This document shows, piece after piece, positions 9,151 through 16,518 of a DNA stretch of 64,000 nt; position 1 is the stretch's first letter; each line of letters opens with the position of its first letter. A model generated the notes under the pieces. That model was not told where the DNA came from. It did not search any database and saw only the letters and a list, made by a program, of their open reading frames with translations. This DNA comes from GCA-003244245 sp035606945 (GTDB taxonomy: Bacteria; Actinomycetota; Actinomycetes; Mycobacteriales; Pseudonocardiaceae). The DNA lies in NCBI GenBank assembly GCA_035606945.1, contig DATNDR010000074.1, forward strand, positions 62,001-126,000, in the 5' to 3' direction. A program made the translations under genes and the position numbers.

Positions 9151-9975
9151 ATGCCGGGTAGGGCACCGTGGCATCACCGGCTGGCCGCGCTGGCCGCGTT
9201 GCTCGCCGTCGGGCTGGGCGGGCAAGCAGCCGGTTTTATCCCGATCAACGGTTCCGGCTCGACCTGGGGCTCCAATGCGCTGGATCACTGGCGGCGCGGT
9301 GTCGGCGACCTTGACGGTATAGCGGTGAACTTCTCCGCGGACGGCTCGACGCATGGCCGCAACGACTTCCGCGTCGGTCAGGTCGATTTCGCCGTCTCGG
9401 AACTCCCGTACGGCGGCAGCGATGGCGGAGTCCCGGACCCCCCACCGGCGCGGGCATTCGGATACCTGCCGATCGTCGGGGGTGGCACCGCGTCCATGTA
9501 CAACCTCACGATCGGTGACAAGCGCGTCACCAACCTGCGGCTGTCCGGTGAGACCATCGCCAAGATCTTCACGCAGGAGATCACGAACTGGGCTGATCCG
9601 GCGATCAAGGCCGACAATCCCGGGCTCGCGCTGCCCACGCGCCACATCGTGCCGGTGGTCCGCGTGCCGGTTGGTGCGAAGGCCACCACGACGACCTTCA
9701 TGGTCATCCCGAGCGGCCCGGTCATCCAAGGAACCCCGGTGATCCTCGTCGCGCAGGTGGCGCCCGCGAACGCCGCAGGCACCGTCCAGTTCAAGGACGG
9801 GGACTCCGCGCTGGGGCCACCACGGCCCGTGTTCGGTGGTTTCGCGCTGGCCGTCACATCGAAGCTGACCAAGGGCGCGCATTCACTGACCGCAGTATTC
9901 ACCGCCACCAACCAGGACGCCTTCGGGTCGTCGGTGCCGACGCCGGTATCACTCTCTGTGATCGGGCTCTCCTAG
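9151..9975 (+). CDS. Secreted chimera: half a PstS-like domain fused to an Ig-like domain
   Basis: A 274-residue protein. A signal peptide (about 1-28) precedes 'FIPINGSGSTWGSNALDHW', near identical to the first gene of the locus. Homology runs through 'GETIAKIFTQEITNW' to 'HIVPVV' at about residue 170. At that point, where the full-length paralog enters its oxyanion-binding SNGSGTT loop, this protein switches to an Ig-like domain ('GTVQFKDGD', 'HSLTAVFTATN'). The second lobe and binding loop of the PBP are therefore absent and it should not bind ligand in the PstS manner. There is no membrane anchor. Nucleotide identity with 640-1080 is high, so the fusion looks recent. It appears intact and may be functional as an adhesion or scaffold protein; function unknown. 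Confidence 0.8.
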   Translation: MPGRAPWHHRLAALAALLAVGLGGQAAGFIPINGSGSTWGSNALDHWRRGVGDLDGIAVNFSADGSTHGRNDFRVGQVDFAVSELPYGGSDGGVPDPPPARAFGYLPIVGGGTASMYNLTIGDKRVTNLRLSGETIAKIFTQEITNWADPAIKADNPGLALPTRHIVPVVRVPVGAKATTTTFMVIPSGPVIQGTPVILVAQVAPANAAGTVQFKDGDSALGPPRPVFGGFALAVTSKLTKGAHSLTAVFTATNQDAFGSSVPTPVSLSVIGLS

Positions 9976-9990
9976 TTCGCGATCGTTTCG

Positions 9991-10052
9991 GGCATGCGCT
10001 GCGTGCCCGATGCAACACAGCGTGTGGTTCACCGGAATGCCACACCGGCTGT
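9991..10052 (+). terminator. Two hairpins closing the surface-protein locus
   Basis: A short GGGCA/TGCCC hairpin (9991-10009) is followed by arms ACAGCGTGTGG (10017-10027) and CCACACCGGCTGT (10040-10052), which pair with a small bulge. They lie between the last surface gene and the regulator genes and plausibly terminate the locus. Confidence 0.4.
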
Positions 10053-10178
10053 TGGGACGAGGCGTCGTGTACGTATGCAAGAACAGATGCAATCGCATAT
10101 CCTCGCGCTACCTCGGTTTGGGGCGTTTGACCGCTCTGGCGGCGCCCGCCAGCCGGAGCTCGTGGGAAGGTTCTGGAG

Positions 10179-10406
10179 ATGCCGCAAGTCACGAACAGTG
10201 CGCCGTTGTGGGGTGTGACGTGGAGAAAGAGCAGCCGCAGTAATCCCAATGGCAACTGTGTGGAGTTGGCGGACATCGCACCCGGCATGATCGCCGTGCG
10301 GAATTCGCGAGACCCGTCCGGGCTCATCCAGATCTACCCGCGTGCCGCGATGGCCGCCTTCGTCGGAGCCGTGAAGGGCGATGGGTTCCACCCAGCCGCC
10401 GGGTGA
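10179..10406 (+). CDS. DUF397 protein
   Basis: A 75-residue protein with the DUF397 hallmarks 'WRKSSRS', 'NGNCVELA', 'VRNSRDP' and 'AFVGAVK'. These small proteins are widespread in Streptomyces and Pseudonocardiales, nearly always beside an XRE-family regulator with a DUF5753 domain, and several pairs act in developmental or antibiotic control. ATG 10179 follows GGAAGG about 10 bases upstream. The partner regulator starts just downstream, so the pair likely forms one unit. The actual target is unknown. Confidence 0.85.
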   Translation: MPQVTNSAPLWGVTWRKSSRSNPNGNCVELADIAPGMIAVRNSRDPSGLIQIYPRAAMAAFVGAVKGDGFHPAAG

Positions 10407-10503
10407 GCCCCCGGTCTGGGATGGGGAAGCGACCGCCGGGGTTTCGGCTGGTCGTGCCGCAGTCTATGGTGAGACCATCCGTAGTGCTTCACCCGTAGGA
10501 GGA

Positions 10504-11406
10504 ATGGTGAGGGCGGCTCGGTCGGGTAACGAACCGGCCATCGGTCACGCTCCGACGCGACCGCAGGGGCCAACAGCCCTGCGTATCGTGTTGGGTAATC
10601 AGCTACGTCAGCTCCGGGAAGCAAGCGGAATCACTGCCGGAGCGGCTGGCCACGCGATCCGGGCATCCCATGCCAAGATCAGCCGCATGGAGCTCGGACG
10701 GGTCGGCTTCAAGGAGCGTGACGTGGCGGATCTGCTCACCCTCTACGGCATTACCGATGAACAGGAGCGCACGGCATTTCTGGCGTTGGCCCGGCGGGCC
10801 AACGTGCCCGGTTGGTGGCATCACTACAGCGACATCCTGCCGAGCTGGTTCGAGATGTACCTCGGCTTGGAGCAGGCGGCCTCGGTCATCCGTACGTATG
10901 AGCCCCAGCTGGTGCCCGGCCTGTTGCAGACCGAGGACGGTGCTCGTGCCGTCTTCCAGCTCGGCCACCCAGACGCCAGCGGCGCTGATATCGACCGCCG
11001 GGTCGCACTGCGGATGAAACGCCAGCGGGTCCTCACCCAGCCCGAGGCGCCCAACCTGTGGGGAGTGATCGACGAGGCCGCGCTATGGCGCCTCGATGGG
11101 CGCGCCGCGATGCGAGACCAGATCCAGCATCTGATCGACATGGCCGAACTGCCCAACGTCACCCTGCAGGTGATGCCGTTCTACTCGGGCGCCCACGCGG
11201 CCGTCGGCGGTCCGTTCACGATCCTGCGGTTTTCCGAACACGACCTGCCTGATCTGGTCTACCTCGAACAATTGACCAGCGCCCTCTACCTGGACAAGAC
11301 CGAGGACGTCCAGCACTACCTGGTGGTCATGGATCGCCTGTGTGTCCAGGCCAAATCTCCCGCCGAGACGATCAGGTTCCTGACCAGCACCCTCAAAGAG
11401 AGCTGA
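10504..11406 (+). CDS. XRE-family regulator with DUF5753 domain
   Basis: About 300 residues. An N-terminal helix-turn-helix (residues about 20-80: 'LGNQLRQLREASGITAG', 'SHAKISRMELG') binds DNA. The rest is the DUF5753 ligand/partner domain with its usual 'YEPQLVPGLLQTEDGAR', 'RQRVLTQ', 'LQVMPF' and 'VYLEQLTS'. AGGAGG at 10497-10502 lies one base before ATG 10504 and four before GTG 10507, so GTG 10507 may be the real start; a frame open from 10381 has no support. It is paired with the DUF397 gene upstream, the classical Scr1-type arrangement. DNA target unknown. Confidence 0.9.
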   Translation: MVRAARSGNEPAIGHAPTRPQGPTALRIVLGNQLRQLREASGITAGAAGHAIRASHAKISRMELGRVGFKERDVADLLTLYGITDEQERTAFLALARRANVPGWWHHYSDILPSWFEMYLGLEQAASVIRTYEPQLVPGLLQTEDGARAVFQLGHPDASGADIDRRVALRMKRQRVLTQPEAPNLWGVIDEAALWRLDGRAAMRDQIQHLIDMAELPNVTLQVMPFYSGAHAAVGGPFTILRFSEHDLPDLVYLEQLTSALYLDKTEDVQHYLVVMDRLCVQAKSPAETIRFLTSTLKES

Positions 11407-11502
11407 CGCGCCAAGATCAATCGTGGCGAGCTGATCGTCGCACCGCACCATGATGTCGCATTCTCGCTAGCTCTGGCTGCGCCGGCGGGTGATGCTGGGC
11501 GC

Positions 11503-12972
11503 ATGTACCAGGACGTGGAGCGGTGCGTGCGAGCGGTGCAGTCCAAGGACGCGCGGTTCGACGGCTGGTTTTTCGTCGCGGTGATCACCACTGGCATCTA
11601 CTGCCGGCCGAGCTGCCCGGTGGTGCCGCCCAAGGCGCACAACATGCGCTTCTATCCCAGCGCGGCGGCGGCGCAGCTGGCGGGGTTCCGGGCCTGCAAG
11701 CGGTGCCGGCCCGACGCGAGCCCGGGATCTCCGCAGTGGAATGAACGCGCCGACCTGGTGGCTCGGGCGATGCGGTTGATCGCCGATGGGGTGGTCGACC
11801 GCGAGGGTGTGCCCGGCCTGGCCGCGCGGCTGGGCTACAGCATCCGGCAGATCCAGCGGCAGCTGCTCGCCGAGTTGGGCGCCGGCCCGCTGGCGCTGGC
11901 GCGCGCCCAGCGCGCGCAGACCGCGCGGCTGCTGATCGAGACGAGCTCGTTACCGATCAGCGACGTGGCTTTCGCGGCGGGCTTCGCCAGCGTGCGCGCG
12001 TTCAACGACACCGTGCGCGAGGTGTTCGCTCTCGCCCCCACCGAGCTGCGCGCCCGCGCCGCCCGCCGGAACCCGCCCGCCACGTCCGGATCCCTGGCGC
12101 TGCGCCTGCCGTTTCGCGCGCCGCTGTGCCCAGACAACCTGTTCGGGCATCTGAGTGCGACTGCGGTACCCGGGGTGGAGGAATGGCGCGACGGGGCCTA
12201 CCGGCGCACCCTGCGGTTGCCGCACGGTTACGGTGTCGCGGCTCTGCGACCGCTACCTGATCACATCGACTGCCGGTTGGCGTTGACCGACCTGCGGGAC
12301 CTGTCGACCGCCATCACCCGGTGCCGGTGGCTACTCGACCTCGACGCAGACCCGGTGGCCGTCGATGAGCTGCTGCGCAGTGACCCGGTGCTCACCGCGC
12401 TGGTGGACAAGAATCCAGGCCGCCGGGTGCCCCGCACCGTCGATGGGCCGGAATTCGCGGTGCGCGCGGTGCTTGGCCAGCAGGTGTCCACCCAGGCGGC
12501 CCGCACGCACGCCGGGCGGTTGGTGGCCGCCTACGGTGACCCGGTGAGCGATCCGGCAGGAGGTCTGACCCACCTGTTCCCCGATACAGCGGCGCTCGCC
12601 GCGCTCGATCCGGCCGCGCTCGCTCTCCCGCAGGCGCGTCGCACCACGCTGGCCACCCTGGTCGGCGCGCTGGCCAGCGGTGAGATCGACCTGAGTCTCG
12701 GTAGTGACTGGCAGCAGGCCCGGGTTCAGCTTGCTCGCCTGCCGGGTTTCGGCCCCTGGACCATCGAGATGATCGCGATGCGCGCACTCGGTGATCCGGA
12801 CGCTTTCGTGGCGGCCGACCTGGGTGTCCGCCGCGCGGCCCGTGACATTGGCCTTCCGGTCAGTGCCCTAGCGCTGATCCGGCACGCCGCCGCCTGGCGG
12901 CCCTGGCGCGCCTACGCCGTGCAGTACCTCTGGGCGTCCGGTGACCACGCCATCAACCGGTTACCAGCTTAA
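11503..12972 (+). CDS. Ada-type methylphosphotriester sensor fused to AlkA DNA glycosylase
   Basis: A 489-residue bifunctional alkylation-response protein. Residues 1-75 are the Ada zinc domain with Cys34, Cys38, Cys65 and Cys68 (YCRPSC, CKRC); Cys34 would take methyl groups from phosphotriesters and switch on DNA binding. Residues about 80-185 are an AraC-type helix-turn-helix. Residues about 200-489 are AlkA: an N-terminal domain, then the helix-hairpin-helix 'LPGFGPWT' and the catalytic Asp439 (VAADLG), which removes 3-methyladenine and related bases. The fusion is common in actinobacteria. The ogt gene starts 14 bases after the stop, so sensing, base excision and direct reversal are probably one operon, likely controlled by this protein itself. 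Confidence 0.93.
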   Translation: MYQDVERCVRAVQSKDARFDGWFFVAVITTGIYCRPSCPVVPPKAHNMRFYPSAAAAQLAGFRACKRCRPDASPGSPQWNERADLVARAMRLIADGVVDREGVPGLAARLGYSIRQIQRQLLAELGAGPLALARAQRAQTARLLIETSSLPISDVAFAAGFASVRAFNDTVREVFALAPTELRARAARRNPPATSGSLALRLPFRAPLCPDNLFGHLSATAVPGVEEWRDGAYRRTLRLPHGYGVAALRPLPDHIDCRLALTDLRDLSTAITRCRWLLDLDADPVAVDELLRSDPVLTALVDKNPGRRVPRTVDGPEFAVRAVLGQQVSTQAARTHAGRLVAAYGDPVSDPAGGLTHLFPDTAALAALDPAALALPQARRTTLATLVGALASGEIDLSLGSDWQQARVQLARLPGFGPWTIEMIAMRALGDPDAFVAADLGVRRAARDIGLPVSALALIRHAAAWRPWRAYAVQYLWASGDHAINRLPA

Positions 12973-12985
12973 GGAGACAGATTCC

Positions 12986-13531
12986 GTGACATGTCAAGTA
13001 CATCGAGTACATACGCTGGTGGACAGCCCCGTCGGCACGCTCACCCTGGTAGCCCGTGACGGCGTCCTCAGTGGCCTTTACATGGACCTGCAGCGGCACC
13101 GGCCGCTGGACGAGACGTTCGGGGCGCCGGATCGCACGCCGTTCACCGAGGTGATCACACAGCTGGAGCAGTATTTCGCCGGGCAACGCACCGACTTCGA
13201 CGTTGCCGTGTCGCTTGCCGGCACCCCGTTCCAGCGCACCGTGTGGGCGGCGCTGCGAGAGATTCCCTACGGCGAAACGGAGTCTTACGGCCAGCTCGCC
13301 GAGCGCATCGGAAGTCCCGGGGCGGCCCGAGCGGTCGGCCTCGCCAATGGCCGCAACCCGATCGGCATCATCGTGCCCTGCCACCGGGTCGTGGGCGCTA
13401 CCGGCAACCTCACCGGCTACGGCGGAGGCCTGGAACGCAAGCAGTATCTCCTCGACTTCGAGCACCGCCGCGCGCTCGTGAGCGGCCAGCGGGGTGCTCA
13501 AGCATCCATAAGAGCCCGCGCAGGCCGGTAA
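12986..13531 (+). CDS. ogt: Methylated-DNA--protein-cysteine methyltransferase
   Basis: A 181-residue suicide enzyme that moves the alkyl group from O6-methylguanine to its own cysteine, here Cys132 in the invariant PCHRV motif, with the usual downstream 'LTGYGGGLERK'. GTG 12986 is chosen because AAGGAG lies 9 bases before it; an ATG at 12941 lies inside alkA and is unlikely. The last residues are coded by one copy of a short repeat at 13493, so the native C-terminus may have been extended. Co-transcription with ada-alkA is likely. Confidence 0.92.
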   Translation: MTCQVHRVHTLVDSPVGTLTLVARDGVLSGLYMDLQRHRPLDETFGAPDRTPFTEVITQLEQYFAGQRTDFDVAVSLAGTPFQRTVWAALREIPYGETESYGQLAERIGSPGAARAVGLANGRNPIGIIVPCHRVVGATGNLTGYGGGLERKQYLLDFEHRRALVSGQRGAQASIRARAGR

Positions 13532-13564
13532 AAAGGTGCTGAAGCATCCATGAGACCCCGGCGC
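13493..13564 (+). repeat. Short imperfect direct repeat at the end of ogt
   Basis: Two units, 13493-13521 and 13535-13564, share GGTGCT-AAGCATCCAT-AGA-CCC with a few mismatches, offset 42 bp. The first lies in the last codons of ogt, the second beyond its stop. Nothing shows whether it spreads elsewhere in the genome. Confidence 0.6.
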
Positions 13565-13579
13565 TGGTGGGAGGTGAGC

Positions 13580-14020
13580 GTGGCTAGCGACGGGCTGCCC
13601 CAGCACGTCCTGCGGGCGCACGTCGCCGAGCTGGTCGAGACGCTGCTGGATCAGCTCGGCGACCGGGGGGCGCCGGCGGACCTACACGAGGCGCTGTCGT
13701 TCCCGCTGCCGGTGCAGGTCATCTGCGAGCTGCTCGGCGTGCCTACAGCGACCGCGCCCAGTTCCGGGTCTGGTCGGCCGGCGCGAGCAACCTGGGCGAT
13801 CGCCAGGCCGCCACCGACTCGCTCCAGCAACTGGTGTCCTACATGCACCAGCTGATCACCCACAAACGCGCCCATCCCGGCCAGGACGTGATCTCCGATC
13901 TGGCCAGCACCCAGACCCAGTGGCGCTACGGCGACGAGGGCATCGCCGGATTGGCCGCCCCGCTGCTGTTCGCCGGCCACGAAACCACCACGTCGACCTC
14001 AGGTGCCATCGGTACCTCTC
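13580..14020 (+). pseudogene. Cytochrome P450 fragment, frameshifted and truncated at both ends
   Basis: The translation 'HVAELVETLLDQLGDRGAP' to 'VICELLGVP' is the C-to-F helix region of a bacterial CYP. After 'GVP' at 13743 the frame breaks; in the next frame the protein continues 'YSDRAQFRVWSAG', 'VISDLA' and 'LLFAGHETTT', the I-helix oxygen-activation motif. Adding one C in GTGCCTACAG restores the frame. The N-terminal third, the ExxR motif and the heme-cysteine loop are all missing; sequence stops resembling a P450 at about 14020, next to the convergent toxin gene. Even without the frameshift it could not bind heme. Confidence 0.8.
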
Positions 14021-14029
14021 CTGCCAGCC

Positions 14030-14413
14030 TCATACCGACGTCACGGTTACCCCGGTCGCGGCGTTGGCCAGTGCCGTGAGATCGCGAGGGTCGCAGGTGA
14101 GCACAACGCCGTGCGGCTCCGCGACACCGATGACAATGGCGTCAACCGCTGAGCCCCGCCGAGCCTCGAACCTGAGGCGGGCGCAGCGCCTCACCAAAGC
14201 CTGCGGGAGCTCGGTGACGACATCACAAGACTTGAGCAGGCGGTTGGTCGCTGTATCCCGCCCGGCCGTACCCGTAAGGCACTCCACGAGTACCGGCGCG
14301 GGCACCAACACCGGCCAAAGCCCAGCCTCACGCATCTCCGCGATCACCGCCGCGGTGCGGGATGATCGCTTGGCGAGCCAGCTCACGCCGCCGGAGTCAA
14401 GGACAACCCTCAT
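14030..14413 (-). CDS. PIN-domain toxin, VapC-like
   Basis: A 127-residue PIN-domain protein: Asp near the start (VVLDSGG), an acidic residue in 'VLVEC', then 'SAVDAIVIGVAE' and 'VVLTCDPRDL' supply the metal-binding acidic cluster. Family members are Mg-dependent RNases of toxin-antitoxin modules. The start overlaps the upstream antitoxin stop by four bases, the usual coupling. It ends 10 bp from the P450 fragment, so the module may have inserted there. Confidence 0.8.
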   Translation of the reverse strand: MRVVLDSGGVSWLAKRSSRTAAVIAEMREAGLWPVLVPAPVLVECLTGTAGRDTATNRLLKSCDVVTELPQALVRRCARLRFEARRGSAVDAIVIGVAEPHGVVLTCDPRDLTALANAATGVTVTSV

Positions 14414-14658
14414 CCGACTTGGCGATGGACACCCTCGGTGAGGTCACGGACGAACCGCTTCGCATACTCGACGTCTGCGGCGCTCGGCTCGCCGACCTCG
14501 TCGATCAGCTCAGCGAGGTAGACGTCGGTGGCCGCATCGAGCTCTCGCCGGCGTATCTCTTCCCGCACGGCGTGCTGCAGCAGTTCCGAGGGAGAAACTC
14601 CGTGCTCTTTGAGCTGGCGGTGCAGCTCCTCGGGAAGGTATACCTGCAAGCGCGGCAT
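14410..14658 (-). CDS. Ribbon-helix-helix antitoxin, VapB-like
   Basis: An 82-residue protein starting MPRLQVYLPEEL, a typical ribbon-helix-helix DNA-binding beta strand, followed by 'GVSPSELLQHAVREEI'. The C-terminal half is acidic and probably wraps the toxin. An in-frame ATG six codons upstream (14676) is an alternative start. Such antitoxins neutralise the PIN toxin and repress their own operon. Confidence 0.75.
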   Translation of the reverse strand: MPRLQVYLPEELHRQLKEHGVSPSELLQHAVREEIRRRELDAATDVYLAELIDEVGEPSAADVEYAKRFVRDLTEGVHRQVG

Positions 14659-14677
14659 GCGTGTAACTATACACACA

Positions 14678-15025
14678 TCACGCTGCCGGTCCGCTCATGG
14701 GGCGGATCGTGACGGCCGTTCCGTATGCCGCGACCTCGCTCATGATGTTGCCGATCTCGTTGCAGTCGAAGCGCATCGCGAGCACGGCGTTCGCGCCGCG
14801 CGCAGCGGCCGCCTCCTGTAGCCGCGCGGTCGCTTGATCGCGGCTGTCCATGAGGAGCTTGGTGTAGCCTCTGGCCTCGCCGCCGACGATCGTCCGCAGC
14901 CCTGCTCCGAGGTTCGAGAACACGTTGCGCGCCCGGACGATCAGCCCGTACACCTCGCCGTGCACCTGCACAACCTCGTATCCGGGGACATCGTTCATCG
15001 TCGAGATCAGGACGCCATCACTCAT
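14678..15025 (-). CDS. YbjQ/UPF0145 family protein
   Basis: A 115-residue protein with the YbjQ fold markers 'ISTMNDVPGYEV', 'GEVYGLIVRARN' and 'ARGANAVLAMRFDCNE'. Family members form decameric rings with a putative metal site; no biochemical function is settled. It sits alone between the antitoxin gene (19 bp away) and the sugar transporter, on the same strand. Confidence 0.85.
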   Translation of the reverse strand: MSDGVLISTMNDVPGYEVVQVHGEVYGLIVRARNVFSNLGAGLRTIVGGEARGYTKLLMDSRDQATARLQEAAAARGANAVLAMRFDCNEIGNIMSEVAAYGTAVTIRPMSGPAA

Positions 15026-15042
15026 GACCGGTTGATCCCTCC

Positions 15043-16443
15043 CTACACCATGTCCTCGAGTTGCTTACCCTTCGTCTCCTGCACGAATTTGAACACGAAG
15101 AGCAACGAGAGCAGCGCGAAGATCGTATAGAGGCCATAGGCCACTCCAAGACTGATATCAGCCAGCGTCGGGAACGTCGTCGAGACGATGAAGTTGCTGA
15201 TCCATTGAGCGGCCGCGGCAAGGCCGAGCGCCGCGGCTCGGATCCGGTTGTTGAACATCTCGCCGAGCAACACCCAGACCGTCGGGCCCCAGGAGATGCC
15301 GAAGAACACGACGAAGGCATTGGCCGCGATCAGGGCGACCGTGCCGGCACTGGCGCCCAGCGACGGTTGCCCGTCGACGATGGGGGCGGTACCGAAGACG
15401 TAGGCCAGCATCGCCAGGCTGACGGACATGCCCGCCGAGCCGATCAGCAGCAGCCGGCGCCGGCCGATCTTGTCGATCACGGCGATCGCCACCAGCGTGA
15501 CGACGATGTTGGTCACCGACGTCAGTACTGTGATGATCAGCGAGTCGGCCTCGGTGAACCCGACCTGCTGCCACAGCGTCGACGAGTAATAGAAGATCAC
15601 GTTGATGCCGACGAACTGCTGGAAGACCGACAGCAGGATTCCTACCCAGACGATCGGTAGCAGGCCGAGAAATGGTCCCCGGAGGTCCTGGAAGGTCGAT
15701 CGGGTGTCTTGGATGATCGTGCGGCTGATCTCGCGGATCCGGTTGTCGACCCCGCTTTTGAGCACCTGGGACAGCACGGCGCGGGCCTCGACGGTGCGGC
15801 CGCGGAATATCAGGTACCGCGGGGATTCGGGTATCTGCAGCGCGAGGATCCCGTAGGCCAGCGCGGGAACGGCCAGGGTGATGAACATCCACCGCCAGGC
15901 CGCCAACCCGAGCCATAGCGTGTTGGTCGCGCTTCCCGCGCTGGTGGCCAGGAAGTAGTCCGACAGCAACGCCACGAAGATCCCCGAGACGATGGCCAGC
16001 TGCTGCAGCGAGCCCAGCCGGCCGCGGATCGAGGCGGGCGCAATCTCTGCGATGTAGGCCGGTGCGATCACCGAGGCCGCACCCACACCCAGGCCGCCGA
16101 TGATGCGCCACAACGTGAGGTCCCATGGCGAGAAGGCCAGCCCGGAACCGATCGCGCTGATCAGGAACAGTGCAGCAGCGAGCACCATGACCCGGATACG
16201 GCCGATCCGGTCCGCGAGCCTGCCGGCGAGCCAGGCGCCCACCGCGCAGCCCAGCAGCGCGGAGGCCACCACGAAGCCGGTCAGCCCGGCGCCGATCCGG
16301 AAGGTATCGCGGATGGCGAGCACCGCCCCGTTGATCACGGCGGTGTCGAAGCCGAACAGGAATCCGCCCAGCGCGGCCACCGCTGCCAGCAGCACAGCCC
16401 GCGCGATGTCATACCGCTCCGCCGCCGGCTCGATCGTCGTCAT
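15043..16443 (-). CDS. MFS sugar transporter, sugar porter family
   Basis: A 466-residue 12-helix permease of the sugar porter family. Motifs include 'GFLFGFDTAVINGAV' in helix 1, 'GRLADRIGRIRVM' in loop 2-3, 'PESPRYLIFRGR' in the central loop, and 'DKIGRRRLLLIG' in loop 8-9; it ends 'FVQETKGKQLEDM', the classical PETKG-like tail. It likely imports a monosaccharide with protons. GGGAGG six bases before ATG 16443 sets the start. No sugar-catabolic gene adjoins it, so the substrate cannot be guessed. Confidence 0.9.
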   Translation of the reverse strand: MTTIEPAAERYDIARAVLLAAVAALGGFLFGFDTAVINGAVLAIRDTFRIGAGLTGFVVASALLGCAVGAWLAGRLADRIGRIRVMVLAAALFLISAIGSGLAFSPWDLTLWRIIGGLGVGAASVIAPAYIAEIAPASIRGRLGSLQQLAIVSGIFVALLSDYFLATSAGSATNTLWLGLAAWRWMFITLAVPALAYGILALQIPESPRYLIFRGRTVEARAVLSQVLKSGVDNRIREISRTIIQDTRSTFQDLRGPFLGLLPIVWVGILLSVFQQFVGINVIFYYSSTLWQQVGFTEADSLIITVLTSVTNIVVTLVAIAVIDKIGRRRLLLIGSAGMSVSLAMLAYVFGTAPIVDGQPSLGASAGTVALIAANAFVVFFGISWGPTVWVLLGEMFNNRIRAAALGLAAAAQWISNFIVSTTFPTLADISLGVAYGLYTIFALLSLLFVFKFVQETKGKQLEDMV

Positions 16444-16454
16444 AGTTCCTCCCA

Positions 16455-16518
16455 CCCGTCATGGAGACATATCGGGGTTTGCGGGGCGTTCATAACCCCG
16501 ATATGTCTCCATGTCGGG
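16455..16518. terminator. Long palindrome between the two MFS genes
   Basis: Arms 16460-16479 and 16494-16513 are perfect 20-bp inverses (CATGGAGACATATCGGGGTT and its complement); allowing one T-T mismatch they extend to 25 bp (16455-16518). The loop is 14 nt and contains the stop codon of the upstream MFS gene, whose last residues (RHGDISGL) are coded by one arm. There is no T-tract. It could terminate the upstream gene, act as an operator for the downstream one, or be a dispersed palindromic element. Confidence 0.7.

Noticed and set aside
9064..9882. 272-residue minus-strand frame
   Set aside because: Arg/Asp/His-rich composition and full overlap with the chimeric PBP/Ig gene show it is a shadow frame.
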